From Larix sibirica (taxonomy: Eukaryota; Streptophyta; Pinopsida; Pinales; Pinaceae): a DNA stretch of 21,437 nt. The notes under the pieces are model-generated. The model worked only from the letters and a program-made list of their open reading frames with translations. It did no database searches and was not told the DNA's origin. This document shows positions 1 to 9,500 of this stretch, in pieces; the first letter of the stretch is position 1; every line of letters begins with the position of its first letter. A program made the translations under genes and the position numbers. The DNA lies in the NCBI GenBank assembly GCA_004151065.3, contig NWUY0300049896.1:1-21437 (forward strand), read 5' to 3'.

Positions 1-11
1 ATATCAACCAT

Positions 12-23
12 GCTTTGATACCA
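12..23 (-). other. Putative primer-binding site of a minus-strand LTR retrotransposon
   Basis: Read on the minus strand the sequence is TGGTATCAAAGC, close to the TGGTATCAGAGC that plant Ty1/copia elements use to pair with initiator-methionine tRNA. It follows CCCACA plus one base, as expected for the CA end of an LTR. If this is right, an LTR starts at 25 on the plus strand (TGTGGG) and extends to the right, while the element body lies to the left of the window. I could not find the far LTR end, so its length is unknown. Confidence 0.4.
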
Positions 24-24
24 C

Positions 25-1895
25 TGTGGGAAGGTAGGGGAGTGTTTCTTTTACTCACATCAACACACACTAATCACTAAACTCAGAAACTATCACCTAC
101 AAGATGATTTTCAGCAAGAAAATAATGTTATGCAATGGTTTTAGCAAACTATATTCTACAGGAAACTGTTTCAGCAAGTAATTTAACTTTTTTTTTATGA
201 CCCCTACGTTCATAAAACTTAGTCCAATGCTCGGTTTCAGCAATCAAACATATTTAACATATCTATACTCAAAAATAAGCTCTGATCTCTTATCTTGCTG
301 CAGCAAAATAAATTCAAAATAAATATGAGTTTACAAACTCAAAAACAGAGCATAACAGAAAATACAGAGTAAAAACTATGTTTTTAACTTCAACTGATAA
401 TTGTATTCCAATCTATCTAAATCAAGATTACAAGCATTTCAAGATAGTTGGTCATTAAATGGTAATTGACCCTTGATTACAAAATTACCTCTGTAGAAAT
501 TAATACTATGTTCTGTTACATTCTTGAAGAGTTAAAATACAGGCTATAAATGCCTCTTCAAAATTTGATAGGCTACAATAGAGCTTCTGAATGTCTCTTC
601 AACTTTAATGTTTAAATCGGTTTGGTGGTGGAGTCCTCTTCAAGGATTTGAGTAGTCAAGAATTCTGAGTCGGTTTATGTCTTCATTAAATTCTGGATTT
701 GATGATCGCTTTTCAAAAATAAAATAAAATAAATATGGGCAATGTTGTCTTTTAGAAACTTCATTGGCCAACAATCAAGCAGTGGAGTAATTAACCACTT
801 CCAACATCTATAGCTTGGATGTTTTTGTCTGGGCATTATCCTTTGTTTAAGATATTGATATCAATTTGGAAATTTACTTGCTCAAGGATTATCCTTGGAT
901 TCTTTTCCCATGCATTTTATGACTTAAATACATTCAATTGAAATGAAATACAAAACTTAAAACTTGTTGTGTTTTTCCAAATTAGACCAGCGATATAGGT
1001 CTGTTTCTTTGTACTCTATTGTTGTTTAGAAAACTCGATCCTCATTAGAAATATATTTTTATCCTAAACCCACTATGTTCACAATATAACCGCTACTGTA
1101 AAATGTATATATAACTTTTGTGAAGCTATGCAGGCCTCACTAAGGAACTGGAGGAAAACAAAAAATTCTATCTCTCGAGTTTTTCAACCAGTATTTTATA
1201 GTAGCGGTTTTTATCCTGCAACAAAGAAACATGGTTTTTATTTTGCATATTTGTGTGCAATCAATTTCAAAGCAATACTCTTTTGTCTATCGAAGAGAAT
1301 GTCTAGAAGCAAGAAGTTAGTGTTGCATTTTGTTCTCCCTGTCATTTTCAAAGGGATGATTGCAAATATGATGCAGATATTGTATGGATATTGTAATCTT
1401 ATTGAACCCTTTATTTGGTGCATGGAAATTTTACAATAAATATTGTAAATAGATTTTGGGGTGCAAATGATGTGGTCGAACCTTAATTTCTTATATGAGA
1501 ACCATAATATGTAATAAATCATTTTGTTGAGAATTTGAACAATCCATCTTAAATGTTACAAATCTTAGAGTTTAGACAAGGCACTCCTCTTCATGCTAAC
1601 TCTTTGACCTTGAAGCAAGGGATCATGTTCCAAGTCCTCCTCCTTTTGGGTTGCCTTTACCTTGCAAAGGCTTATTAATGCAGAAACATGCCTCCAAATA
1701 TGTGACCTTTTCCCTGGGAAGTGTGGAAGGGTAGTGCTAGCATTGAATACCTTTTCACCATGACTTCTAGGTTCAATCTTGGGTCCACTTTTACCTTATT
1801 ATCAATATCTCAACTTCTGTGCACTCATGGCATATAAAATTAAAGTATTTAGGTTGAACCGTTGACATCTGTGGTTAATAATGCTGAAAAAAATT
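25..1895. other. AT-rich stretch without a supported gene; possible LTR at its left end
   Basis: No open reading frame here has protein-like composition or a recognisable motif. The first 250 bases carry TTTCAGCAA at 109, 169 and 235 and a variant near 139, roughly every 30 bases or a multiple of that, which looks like a decayed short tandem repeat inside the suspected LTR. A 9-bp-arm palindrome (1430-1449) is present in AT-rich context. The open frame at 1128-1439 shows no domain and is treated as chance. Confidence 0.4.
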
Positions 1896-2011
1896 GAGTA
1901 GGATCAGGAAAGTGACTGTACTTAGTGGAAATTGGACCACATAAAACAATTTAGAGTAGGCTCAGAAAATTGACCGTACTATGTGGAAATTGGACCACAG
2001 AAAACCCTCTA
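1896..2011. repeat. Two-copy 58-bp tandem duplication
   Basis: The unit beginning GAGTAGGATCAGGAAAGTGA at 1896 recurs at 1954 as GAGTAGGCTCAGAAAATTGA. Both copies share GTGGAAATTGGACCACA about 30 bases further on. The copies differ at several positions, so the duplication is not recent. It sits in otherwise featureless spacer. Confidence 0.8.
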
Positions 2012-2099
2012 TGCTAGGCACAAAATGACTTAAGAATATACACGTTCGAAACCTGTATATGATGATTTCATTAGCAGCAACATTCTTAATTAACAACAT

Positions 2100-4600
2100 C
2101 CAAATTATCTTCAAAAGATGGCCTTTTATTTCACACACATGTTGGAGATCCCTATTCCTTTAGCCAATATAGAGATGAACTTTGTTGGCATGGCATCTCA
2201 TAGCTAAAATCCAATCTAAATCATTTCCAATAGCAGGTTGAAGCCACTCTTTAACCCAATTTGTTGCAAGCTGAGAATCCAAATCTCCAATCTATTGATG
2301 AAATTTGTAATACAATGTCCCATATCAACATACGAATAATATCCACAAATAGGCAACAGTTAGCACATGAAATCGATTGGTAAGAAGCTAATAGACATAC
2401 TTCCAAAAATAGATGCCGAACATGGTCTCAGAGGGGATCTTATCTGAGCTCGAAACAACTTCCTCCAAAATGGTGTATAATTCTTTAAGGAACAATGCAA
2501 GATAAATCTTATTTTCTACATGTTCACAAACTCCTGAAAACACTATGCTAAAAGAATGGCCATGCATATTAGGTAGTAACCACTGGCTCCTTATGGGAAC
2601 TTGTACAATACTGCAAGGTGCAAGAAAACTCTAGAATTTTGGTTGTACTTGCTAAAAACTACCATAAAATGTGAGAAGGAGTGGCAGGATGGATCCAAAC
2701 CTCACTTCTTGTAACCCCATTGCAAACAACCCAAGATTTTTTTGTCCAAGTTATAAATTTTCAAAATGACTTTACAAAGATGCCACACAAGTCAAAATGT
2801 CAAAGGGAATAGAGCAAAATGAAAACTAATGCTAGCAACATTGAGCTTATTCTTCCTACCATACTCTAACCATAGGAATATACATTGCTAGGTGAACTAA
2901 AAAAGTCAATACAACCACTGTATCATCTCATCAACATCATGAGATCTTCCTTTGTGCTTGGTAACAAACCAAAACAAGGTTAAGTCAACCATCCCGCAAT
3001 CATAAGCTGGAATCTCAGCCAAAGCATGGTCGAAAATTATAGTAAACTCTTGAAGATGGAAGTAAACATCAAACTCATAAAAAAGTAAGCATGTACTGTT
3101 AGATGCTTCCACTATCCAATATTGGATAGGGCTATTATAACCTCTATCATGTGAACATGGAGGCCGAACATCAAACCATGGATCACCTACATGATCCACA
3201 TCTATCTTCTTTGGTTGCCATGGAAGTCATTTGTCATACCCTCAAGAAACAAGGGTTTATGCATCTCCAACAAACCTAAACAACTTTGTTGCCCTTTTTT
3301 GCTCCTCTTTATCATTAATGCACATGAAGCATGGCATGAAAAATTAAGTCTGGAAAGATGTATCATCTCATGATCTAGGGCTTGATGCTCTCTTTTGGAA
3401 GGTTGAATACATCTGCAATAAACCAAATATAGACTCATGCTGCCATATCAAACATATTACAATGCCAAAAACACATCTCTTTGCTGATTTTTTATACATG
3501 CATCGGTTAGGACCTGAAGATATCATTGTATGGAAATTTTATGTAGATGTAATGCTATAAAAATGTTCCTTATTTTGTAAGGAAATTTCTCCATTGATGA
3601 TGGCACAAGGATATTGATCAACAAATGAAGAGCATCACAGACCTCAACATCTTTTGGCCATCCAAGATCATCGAAAATAGTATCTAAAATGTCTTCTCCA
3701 AACTACCTCAAATGAATCTTAATGTTGATTGGAAGTGGAGTGTGCCAATTCAGATTTTCCCAAATGGATTACTAATACTTCTTGCACAAGAGTTAATGAA
3801 GCAGTAGTCTTGGCTATTTCTAAGCTCGTTTTGTAGGACCGTACTTGACAAAATATGCCTCCCATTAATTCAGAGCCAAATCCAACTCTCTAGGTTTGTG
3901 TTAATTTAATGATGGTAAATGTCCAAGAGACTTCATTGCATTTCTTGTTCCTCTTGGATTCCAAGGAAGAGAAAGGTAACTTTAGATAATTTGCAAGAAC
4001 TCACTTTTTTGGGTCTTGGCCCATTTCATAATTCCCTTGGTCCCAAAGCTGCTTTCTTGCCCATAAATGGAAGTTTAATACATCATCTTCTTAGCTATGG
4101 ATTTAAGTGTAAATGAATTGAGAACTCCCAATTTTCTCAATTGTATGATTAGAGGATAGCATTTTGATCTCAAATGAATGTTGGCCACCATCAAAAAAAT
4201 CATTCAACTTGTCAAAATTTATTAGAAATCCCTCCTGGATTTTTTGATATATAATTATCACCAACACTTGAAGTTCATTTTCATTTTCTATCCCATCCCA
4301 TTGCTTTGTTGAATTTTGGTTGAATTATGAAGCTTCGCTCAAAGAAACACTTTCAAAAGATCTGGGTTCTAATGTTTGTGATGAGAATGAGCTAAATTTG
4401 ATTTCATAATTGAGGCATGTTGGTGTTGGATTTTCCCCCAACATAGTGTTTATACGAATTGAACTAGCCATACAATCATCTGGATCAACTTTTGTGGGAG
4501 AGCCAACCTCTAAATTCACTCTTTCATGCACTTTAATAGTAGAAGGTACATAATATGTGAAATAAATCTTATTAACAAATTGTGTGATTCTTTCCAAGTG
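2100..4600 (-). pseudogene. Decayed minus-strand coding-like tract of unknown family
   Basis: On the minus strand this stretch yields a chain of medium-length open segments, for example 4325-4597 (90 residues), 3202-3438 (78 residues) and 2906-3199 (97 residues), separated by stops and frame changes. The plus strand is poorer. The segment near 4325-4597 looks like a plausible hydrophilic protein, and the composition in between is not that of simple spacer. No catalytic motif or zinc knuckle could be recognised, so neither LINE nor LTR origin can be claimed. A weak resemblance of a segment near 3900-4000 to the start of a LINE endonuclease (W-N-x-R-G) is too short to rely on. A degraded retroelement or gene remnant is the best guess; chance is not excluded. 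Confidence 0.3.
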
Positions 4601-4726
4601 TTCTTGTACAATATGTTGTTCAATACTTCGTAATGTAGTTCAAAAAGGGTAACTTGGTGATAAGGAAATAAAAATGTGACAGGAGAACTAGGAATCAGTA
4701 GCAGATGAAAATGGCTCGAATGTTGT

Positions 4727-5223
4727 AAAATTCATGACAATGATACCAGGTAGTCTTTGAATGATTTATTGCACATAAATTCAAATCATCTCAATTTTGT
4801 GTTCTTGGCCATACACAACCTAATTAAGATCACTCATTGATGGTGTCTCCAGGAAAGCATAATGCGGGGAGATCCTTGTTCCTCACAGATAATCTCTTCC
4901 CTGATGGATATTTAAAAAGAGTATGAGATTCCAATAAAATTCATAACAATGATACTAGGTGCTCTTTGAATGATTTATTATACAAATAGAAATACCATAT
5001 AATGTTGCATTATTTGTAACCTTTAGTGAGAAGACAAAGGCTAAATTATCTCAATTTTAAGTCTTTTTAGCCATACACAACCTAATTAAGGTCACTCATT
5101 CATGGTGTCCTTTCCATTAAGGAGGCCTTAACACCTATTGGAAAGCAGAATGAAGGGAGATCCTTGATCCTCATAGATAACCTATTTCTCGGTGGATATT
5201 TAAAAAGAGAATGAGGTTCCAAT
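4727..5223. repeat. Two-copy tandem duplication, about 209 and 288 bp
   Basis: Copy 1 (4727-4935) and copy 2 (4936-5223) start alike, with AAAATTCATGACAATGATAC against AAAATTCATAACAATGATAC. They share the order of a CTTTGAATGATTTATT block, a CCATACACAACCTAATTAAG block, a GGGAGATCCTTG block and a GATATTTAAAAAGAG block. Copy 2 carries extra DNA in two places: about 50 bases after the DNA starting at 4980, and about 25 bases near 5110-5140. The copies abut directly. No coding sense is evident, and the unit lies just outside the left end of the copia element. Confidence 0.85.
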
Positions 5224-5388
5224 CAAGGAAAAGGTGGACCTCGATATGGATATTTTTAAAGTTTTTGTTTCCCATGTATTCCAATCCCTTCAGAATGCAA
5301 TACTTTACAATGACAAAATATTAGATTATATCTATATCATGTGATCTGTTGGAGCAACAAATGATGAACCATAGAATGTAGAGCACTA

Positions 5389-5840
5389 TGTTGGAACATA
5401 AGGTCTTGATGGTTCATCACACCTTTGTATTTTCTAGATACAATCAGTCGTTAGACCACAAGTGACTAGCAGAGCAGTCGATTGGAGGACCGACCAAGCA
5501 ATTCGACAGAACGAATGAACAATCAGATGAACAACTGACTACACTTTGGGACGTTGCAGATTCTACAGAAACGGTTTGGACCAATGACCCTTATTTGTGG
5601 ACCGGATCTTCCCCACTTTTAGGAATTTGGTTAGATCTGGAAACTATAAATAGGAAACCCTATGGGTTGTATAACATATATACATGAGATTCCTTTCATT
5701 ATGCATTGTGATGTTCTAATCATGATGTGTTATGCTTAGGTGCTTCAACGGTGTCTTTAGACACCACCTTTCATCTTGGAATATTGTTCCCTTATTTTCT
5801 TGTCATTATGTTCGAGTTCAGGCTAGGATTTTTCCCAACA
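5389..5840 (+). repeat. 5' long terminal repeat of the copia element
   Basis: The LTR begins TGTTGG and ends CCAACA, a perfect 6-bp terminal inverted repeat, and is immediately followed by the primer-binding site. A TATAAATA box lies at 5645-5652, a sensible place for the U3 promoter of a 452-bp LTR. An alternative start at 5347 also reads TGTTGG; 5389 is preferred for length but the choice cannot be settled without the second LTR. Confidence 0.78.
5645..5652 (+). promoter_or_regulatory. TATA box in the copia LTR
   Basis: TATAAATA lies in the downstream half of the LTR, about 195 bases before its end. It is the expected core promoter for the element's genomic RNA. The gypsy-like LTR at the other end of the window has the same octamer. 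Confidence 0.55.
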
Positions 5841-5852
5841 TGGTATCTGAGC
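5841..5852 (+). other. Primer-binding site of the copia element
   Basis: TGGTATCTGAGC differs by one base from TGGTATCAGAGC, the usual plant copia site complementary to the 3' end of initiator-methionine tRNA. It abuts the CA end of the LTR. Confidence 0.8.
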
Positions 5853-6030
5853 TAATGGTTTTGACCTAGCCCCGTTGTCTACAAATCATGCTGAGTCGGA
5901 TCTAGGCTTAAGATTTGTCGACTTATACCTCTACCTGAACTTTGATGAGATATGTTAGATCATAAGGACAACTTACAAGATAGAACTTGTTGTTCTTAAT
6001 GGATATAATTATGCAATTTGGGCGACATAT

Positions 6031-6828
6031 ATGGAGACCTTGTTGAAGAGAAAAGGACTATGGAAGTTCACAAGGATTGCTATTGTTGATCCGATAGATG
6101 TTGATGGTAAGGTTTCCATCGACATTAAGAAGGAAGGATTTGTGGGTGTTATCACAACCTACATTACAAGAGAGATTCTCTTTCATACAAGCACAATTGG
6201 CTATCCTCATGCCGTCTGGAACAAGCTAAAGCCTATGTTGAACAAAATAAATGAAGGTGAAGTAATGCAGATGGGGAAAGAGATGATATCTATAGAACAT
6301 ATTTCCTTTGATTGGATCGAGGACTATTTATCTTGTGTCATTGAGATACAACTGAAATTTGGTGAATGTGGCAAGGATTTTTCGAAGGATGGATATCTCA
6401 TTGAGTTAGTTTTGATGAATTTGAAGATAGCATATGATGTATTATGTTCCTCCTTTCAGGATGATTGGATATCATGCAATCAAGATGGTTAGGATTTTAC
6501 TTTTGATACTTTATGTGATTTTTTTATTAAGGACCAATAGAATTTGCTTGAAGAAGGGAAGCTTGGTAGAAAAAACTAGGCTCACTTGCTGAAAAGCAAG
6601 GTCAAGCCAAACCTTAAAGAATGTGGCCGACAAGATCATCAACCATAATGTGTTGACCAATCTACAAAATGGAAGACCGAAGAGTCGTCTTCGACGAAGA
6701 AGGACCATAAAAAGAAGACCTATCAGTATTGTGCAAAGGTGGGACATGTCAAGAAGAATTGTTGGAAAAATATGAAGGACTTAGAAGGAAAGGTCAAGCA
6801 CCTTGAGGATAATGCATCAACTGGATGA
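6031..6828 (+). pseudogene. Copia gag polyprotein region, broken
   Basis: The reading frame starting at 6031 gives 153 residues resembling the copia gag (UBN2-type) region. It is then interrupted by TAG at 6490, 6538 and 6577 and by later stops, yet continues in the same frame to a zinc knuckle at about 6721-6762. Two of the stops sit where related elements would have glutamine, which suggests CAG to TAG transitions. In the knuckle the Cys-x4-His-x4-Cys part is kept, but the first cysteine position reads TAT (tyrosine). A lysine- and glutamate-rich tail follows. The true start could lie upstream of 6031, where the frame extends through a Tyr-Asn-Tyr-Ala-Ile-Trp-like motif. Gag would package the element RNA; this copy cannot. 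Confidence 0.75.
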
Positions 6829-6902
6829 CCAATCGACCTGATGAAAATTATACCTTCTCTGTCAACACTTCCCAGGAATTACATGCCCGCACCAATCAGA
6901 CT

Positions 6903-8383
6903 AAATGGATAGTGGACTCTAGATGTAATCATCACATGGCTAAGGATGTTTCTCTATTCTCGTCCTTAAGTGGTGCTCTTGAAGAGAATATTTATGTTGC
7001 TGATGATTACACTCTCACTATCCGTAGAAATGGTGACATGGTCGCATATCCAACATCAACATGGTCCCATATCCAACGTCTATCTTGTACCTAGTTTGAG
7101 TGAAAACCTATTGTCGGTTTCTCAACTGACAATGACTAAGAATACTGTTGAGTTTTGCTTGGATCGATTTATCGTAAAGGATATGAGGCTTGGGGGGGAA
7201 ATGTTGCTTCAGGGTTGTTGGATCCCAAAGAAGGAATTTATAATTTCTTTGATTATCGTTTGAATGTTTCTCGGACAACTAGACCGACTACACTCATTGC
7301 TCAAACTGACGATAGAAGTCGCATTTGGCATTAATGACTAGGACATCTAAACTTTCGAATTTTAAAGATGATGGTAACTCACAATATGGTTACTGGTCTC
7401 CCAAAGACTATTCCACATTATGGAGTTTGTAAAGGATGCATGCTTGGAAAGCATCATCAGGAACCCTCTGATTCAAAGAAAGCATGGCGTGCATAAGATC
7501 GACTGGAGCTTGTTCACAATGATCTCCGTTGCATGAACAAACCTTCCTTGGTAGGCGCAAAATATATTTTGACCTTTATTGATGATTTCTCACAATTTAC
7601 ATGGGTATATTTCTTGAAGAATAAGAGCAAAGTCTTTGAAATATTCAACGAATTTAGAGCATTGGCTAAGAAGTAGTGTGGTCGACCTGTTAAATGTTTT
7701 AGATGAGACAATGGTGGTGAAAATGTGAGTCGACAGTTTGAAGAATATCTCTTGCAAAATGGTATTTCTTAGTAGAGATCTGTCCCTCACACCCCTCAGC
7801 AGAACGATGATGTAGAGAGGAAGAATCATACTTTGGTAGAAATGGCCAGGTGCCTACTGCAGACCAAAGACATCCCGACAAAGTTTTTGGAAGAATCCAT
7901 TTACTATTCAAATTATCTTCTGAACCTTGTGCTAACTAGAGTTGTCACTAACACAACTCCAGTTGAGAAATGGAATGGAATAAACCCTCTGTCAGACACC
8001 TTAAAACATTTGGATGTGTTGCTTGGGTGCATATCAATGATAACTGCAGAAAGAAATTGGATGCAAAGAGTCATGCTTGCATCATGATGGGCTACTCTGA
8101 TGAGTCAAAGGCCTATAGATTGTTGGACCTTGTCAAACAACAGATCATCTTGAGCAGAAGTGTGATTTTTTATGAGAAGACTTCACGTAATAAGTTGTTG
8201 AATTCTTCCTCTGATCTGTCGAACAGTGATCCATTTGGCATTCTTGAAGTGTCTGGATCGACTATGTCTGTCCATGGATTTCCGACCGAATTGATGAATT
8301 CTACTATTGAGTCAACTGGTAGTCGGTCTACTAAGACCCCGACTATCCTTTGCGTCGCTTCCTTGGCTCTGACGCTCTTCTGA
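6903..8383 (+). pseudogene. Copia protease and integrase region, broken
   Basis: The protease active-site region appears at 6903-6940 as WIVDSRCNHHM, where the family has Asp-Ser-Gly; the glycine is arginine. A 23-bp tandem duplication (7037-7082) shifts the frame. The pre-integrase motif IWH...LGHLN at 7323-7352 carries adjacent TAA and TGA codons. The integrase core keeps all three acidic residues: Asp (codon 7521), Asp of DNGGE (7707) and Glu (7815), the last two spaced as DX35E. It has in-frame stops at 7674, 7704 and 7770-7775. A one-base loss near 7983 moves the frame, after which 8383 ends a linker-like tail. The region that should encode reverse transcriptase is missing. Confidence 0.8.
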
Positions 8384-8625
8384 CAGCCGCTTTCTCTGAT
8401 CGCGAGGCACTAATTGTACCATGGCGTGTCCTTTGCACCATCCTGTCTCTTTACTTCCTATACCTATAGCTCGACAATCCATCGCTTCTTCCTTAACTAC
8501 TCCAACTACTTCGTTGATCCTTAGTACTTCACATTTACTAAGGGGACAAATCCTTATCTGTCACTTCATCTCACTCCCTGTCCTACTCCCGATAATTGCG
8601 GAGTTTTTTCTCCCAAAATAGGCTC
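8384..8625. other. Tail of the copia element; no gene seen
   Basis: This short stretch is serine-, threonine- and proline-rich in translation, like the poorly conserved linker between copia integrase and reverse transcriptase, but no reverse-transcriptase motif follows. It probably belongs to the truncated element. The open frame at 8421-8621 has no domain. Confidence 0.35.
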
Positions 8626-8629
8626 ATGT

Positions 8630-8750
8630 TAGGCCTCACCTAACTTATACTTATGCCATTAAAACATCCTTTNGGCCTCGCCTAACTTGTACTTCTTCCA
8701 TCAAAATGTCCTTGACTCGGACTATGCCATCAAAACTGTGTCCACTTGGG
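8630..8750. repeat. Degenerate 40-bp repeat with an ambiguous base
   Basis: GGCCTCACCTAACTTATACT, ending in a GCCATTAAAACATCCTT-like block, recurs after about 40 bases as GGCCTCGCCTAACTTGTACT. A third partial copy contains ACTATGCCATCAAAACTGTG. The unknown base N at 8673 lies exactly between the first two copies. Function is unknown; such runs occur in non-coding parts of LTR elements. Confidence 0.6.
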
Positions 8751-9166
8751 CTACGCCCAACAACAATTACTAAAACAACATATTGTTTTAGATCTATTTT
8801 AGGAGAGCTCACTTGCATAGACTACCATGTCTCTAACCCTCAAATGTTTGAAATTCAGAATTGAAACGCCATAGTTTGTCTTCTTTCTAATATCACAAGT
8901 GGAACTCGATTTGGAGCTTGGAATTTTTAGATATGTTTGTTTTCCTAAAACCACCTATTTAATCCTAATTTGAGGACATGACAAAACCCTCAATTTGCAT
9001 AGCCTATAGCTCTACAAAAATTACTGAAACGGGTTCCAAAATTTTTACCAATGTATTTTGGTATGTCCTCTATCTACATTGGAAATTTCACTCACTAAAA
9101 TAACCCCAAAAAAGTTTAAACCCAAATGGTAAGATTCTCACTTAAAGGAGTCAAACTAAGGGTTAT

Positions 9167-9180
9167 GCTCTCTAATACCA
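9167..9180 (-). other. Primer-binding site of the minus-strand LTR element
   Basis: Minus-strand TGGTATTAGAGAGC resembles TGGTATCAGAGC with one substitution and one inserted base. The three-base gap to the presumed LTR end TAACA at 9184 is typical for plant LTR elements. Confidence 0.5.
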
Positions 9181-9500
9181 AATGTTATGGATCAAATAGC
9201 CAAATACACATATAAATGACCCAGTTTAGTGATGCAATGCCTAGATCAAGTGAACAAGTCAATGAAAAAGAAGCCTTTTCAAGGGGAAATTTCCTTTTAC
9301 AATATATTAAATGCATAAGATAACATCTCTAAAACTAGCACTTCTTAGTATATACAAGAGACAAAGGTTAAAATTGCAAACAATTGACCTAATAAAGCAA
9401 CAACGACAACAATAATATAACAATGGGAATGTAATTGCCCAAGACCTAGGTCTTAACATAATATTATCTTGGCTTTGTAGAGTTGACATGGTGATATATC

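Larger units (their letters stand above)
5389..8620 (+). mobile_element. 3'-truncated Ty1/copia LTR retrotransposon
   Basis: The element has a 5' LTR (5389-5840), a methionine-tRNA-type primer-binding site directly after it, and gag, protease and integrase in the copia order. Reverse transcriptase and RNase H, which follow integrase in intact copia elements, are absent, as is a 3' LTR. The coding similarity fades after about 8380, and a different minus-strand element appears from about 8626, so the right part was lost or replaced there. Multiple stops, at least two frameshifts and substituted active-site residues show that it is dead. A pair of target-site repeats cannot be tested without the right end. 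Confidence 0.88.
8626..9500 (-). mobile_element. Fragment of a second LTR element, minus strand
   Basis: On the minus strand, DNA ending GATCCATAACA (LTR end at 9184) is followed by TTT and then TGGTATTAGAGAGC (9167-9180), an LTR-to-primer-binding-site junction of the methionine-tRNA type. The LTR would extend to the right from 9184; its far end could not be located, so the right limit given here is arbitrary. The part to the left (8626-9166) would be internal leader DNA, with a degenerate repeat at its far end and no coding domain. It may be a large non-coding LTR derivative. The left limit is where copia-like sequence stops. Confidence 0.4.

Noticed and set aside
1128-1439. Open frame of 103 residues on the plus strand
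   Set aside because: No domain, AT-rich composition, an overlapping minus-strand frame of similar length, and no splice or promoter context; treated as chance.
1430-1449. Palindrome with 9-bp arms (TTTACAATA / TATTGTAAA)
   Set aside because: Expected by chance in strongly AT-rich DNA; no terminator or RNA context in a plant nuclear window.
5347-5388. Alternative LTR start at 5347 and a 10-bp inverted repeat (5362-5371 with 5409-5418) across the LTR edge
   Set aside because: Both 5347 and 5389 read TGTTGG; 5389 was kept. The inverted repeat has no partner features and is probably incidental.
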